Shown here: positions 7,703-8,025 of the stretch, one piece after another | Layout: each line of letters opens with the position of its first letter | How positions within the stretch are numbered: position 1 is the first letter of the stretch | Source of the DNA: Melioribacteraceae bacterium | Lineage (GTDB): Bacteria; Bacteroidota; Ignavibacteria; Ignavibacteriales; Melioribacteraceae | Reading direction: 5' to 3' | Assembly: GCA_027036655.1 (NCBI GenBank) | Contig: JALWEC010000395.1 | Coordinates: 1 to 8,025, forward strand | Length of the DNA stretch: 8,025 bases | Position numbers and translations under genes: made by a program | The notes under the pieces: model-generated | What the model was told of the DNA's origin: nothing | Databases searched by the model: none | The model's input: only the letters and a program-made list of their open reading frames with translations

Positions 7703-7801
7703 AAAACCTTCGAGGTTTTGACCGGCATACATAATAGGAGTTTTAATAAATATCAGCTCCGGTTATGCTGTTTGGTTCTCAAGGCAAACCTCGAAGGTTT
7801 G
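7703..7801. repeat. Palindrome-bounded ~100-nt element, copy 1
   Basis: This 99-nt unit begins with AAAACCTTCGAGGTTTT, itself a perfect palindrome (7-nt arms, TCG loop), and ends with CAAACCTCGAAGGTTTG, also a perfect palindrome (7-nt arms, CGA loop). The two ends are also inverted repeats of each other over 15 nt (AAACCTTCGAGGTTT against AAACCTCGAAGGTTT). Inside, CATAATAGGAG (7730-7740) can pair with CTCCGGTTATG (7757-7767) around a 16-nt loop, with one G-U pair and one A-G mismatch if read as RNA. It starts 13 nt after the PorV-like stop codon, so the first palindrome could also act as a weak transcription stop, though no T-run follows it. No transposase gene is seen here. It resembles REP/BIME or MITE-like intergenic repeats. 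Confidence 0.85.
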
Positions 7802-7820
7802 ATAAAAGTATGAGTAGAAA

Positions 7821-7920
7821 AAAACCTTCGAGGTTTTGACCGGCGCTCATAATAGGAGTTTTAATAAATATCAGCTCCGGTTATGCTGTTTGGTTTTCCA
7901 AGGCAAACCTCGAAGGTTTG
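7821..7920. repeat. Palindrome-bounded ~100-nt element, copy 2
   Basis: A direct repeat of the unit at 7703-7801, in the same orientation and 19 nt after its end. By eye the two copies differ by four substitutions and one inserted base over 100 positions: three changes at 7845-7847 (against 7727-7729), and one change plus the extra base in the stretch just before AAGGCAAACC. Both terminal palindromes and both arms of the inner stem (7848-7858 with 7875-7885) are unchanged, and all differences fall in stretches I predict to be unpaired. The 19-nt spacer (7802-7820) does not match the sequence flanking the other sides, so the repeated unit ends sharply at the palindromes. Confidence 0.85.
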
Positions 7921-8025
7921 TTCAAGCCGGAATTTCGAAAAATCATTAATTTAGATTTCATTCTTAATTTTTTTGTGGCTTCTTCTATATGTTTAGTTAT
8001 TTATATAATCCGCCTATATTGGTGA
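7921..8025. other. AT-rich sequence with no supported gene
   Basis: After the second element there are 105 nt up to the window edge. They contain T-runs (for example near 7966-7974) and no convincing start codon with a ribosome site. A minus-strand frame reads 8 residues and stops (TAA complementing 7997-7999), so the end of a convergent gene is possible but cannot be supported. A plus-strand ATG at 7989 opens a short frame to the edge without a Shine-Dalgarno sequence. I see no tRNA, riboswitch or clear promoter. Confidence 0.4.

Noticed and set aside
7703..7719. Standard rho-independent terminator for the operon.
   Set aside because: The stem has only three G-C pairs and is followed by GACCGG, not a T-run. 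It may contribute to termination but is better explained as one end of the repeat element.
7703..7920. CRISPR array.
   Set aside because: Only two ~100-nt units with a 19-nt spacer, palindromic ends and internal structure; too long and too few for CRISPR repeats, and no cas genes are present.
7972..7995. Bacteroidota-type promoter (TTTG and TATGTTTA).
   Set aside because: The second box matches the -7 consensus in most positions, but the spacing of 12 nt is far from the usual ~19 nt.
7997..8023. Minus-strand reading of TNIGGLYK and stop, as the end of a convergent gene.
   Set aside because: Only eight codons are in the window; any frame would give something similar. It cannot be supported without downstream sequence.
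7840..8025. A plus-strand frame open for 61 codons through the second repeat copy to TGA at 8023-8025, with a hydrophobic end.
   Set aside because: No ATG in frame and no ribosome site at a usable start; the same frame stops at 7799-7801 in the first copy. AT-rich non-coding sequence easily gives hydrophobic codons, so this is most likely chance.

Overview
The window looks like chromosomal DNA from the Bacteroidota/Chlorobiota/Ignavibacteriota (FCB) group, and Ignavibacteria-like bacteria are my best guess. This rests on protein character, not on a marker gene. There is a TonB-dependent receptor with an N-terminal carboxypeptidase-regulatory-like domain, a very large exported protein with a C-terminal domain of the type IX secretion (T9SS)/FlgD-like Ig kind, and a PorV/PorQ-family outer-membrane protein. 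All genes that can be supported are on the + strand.

Layout. 1-258 is the 3' end of a gene whose product resembles the C-terminus of a parvulin-type (SurA/PrsA-like) peptidyl-prolyl isomerase. After a 40-nt gap comes a tight three-gene cluster: the TonB-dependent receptor (299-2968), a 1216-residue exported multidomain protein (2989-6639) and a 341-residue PorV/PorQ-like barrel (6665-7690). The gaps between these are 20 and 25 nt and each gene has its own Shine-Dalgarno sequence, so they are probably co-transcribed. The last 335 nt are non-coding as far as I can see. They hold two near-identical ~100-nt palindrome-bounded elements (7703-7801 and 7821-7920), then ~105 nt of AT-rich sequence with no gene I can support.

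How the genes may work together (inference). The large protein carries a Sec signal peptide, Asp-rich presumed calcium-binding repeats, a fibronectin-III-like segment and a C-terminal sorting-like domain. PorV-family proteins are known in T9SS to bind C-terminal sorting domains and shuttle cargo to the cell-surface attachment machinery. The receptor would import a ligand in a TonB-dependent way. A plausible reading is a dedicated unit in which the PorV-like barrel helps place the large protein on the surface, where it captures or processes something that the receptor imports. That would be functionally like SusCD but without a SusD lipoprotein. The upstream isomerase may be a general outer-membrane-protein chaperone.

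The most unusual DNA-level structure is the duplicated palindromic element after the last gene. The most unusual protein-level structure is the set of degenerate ~55-61-residue repeats in the large protein, each opened by an Asp/Asn-rich loop.
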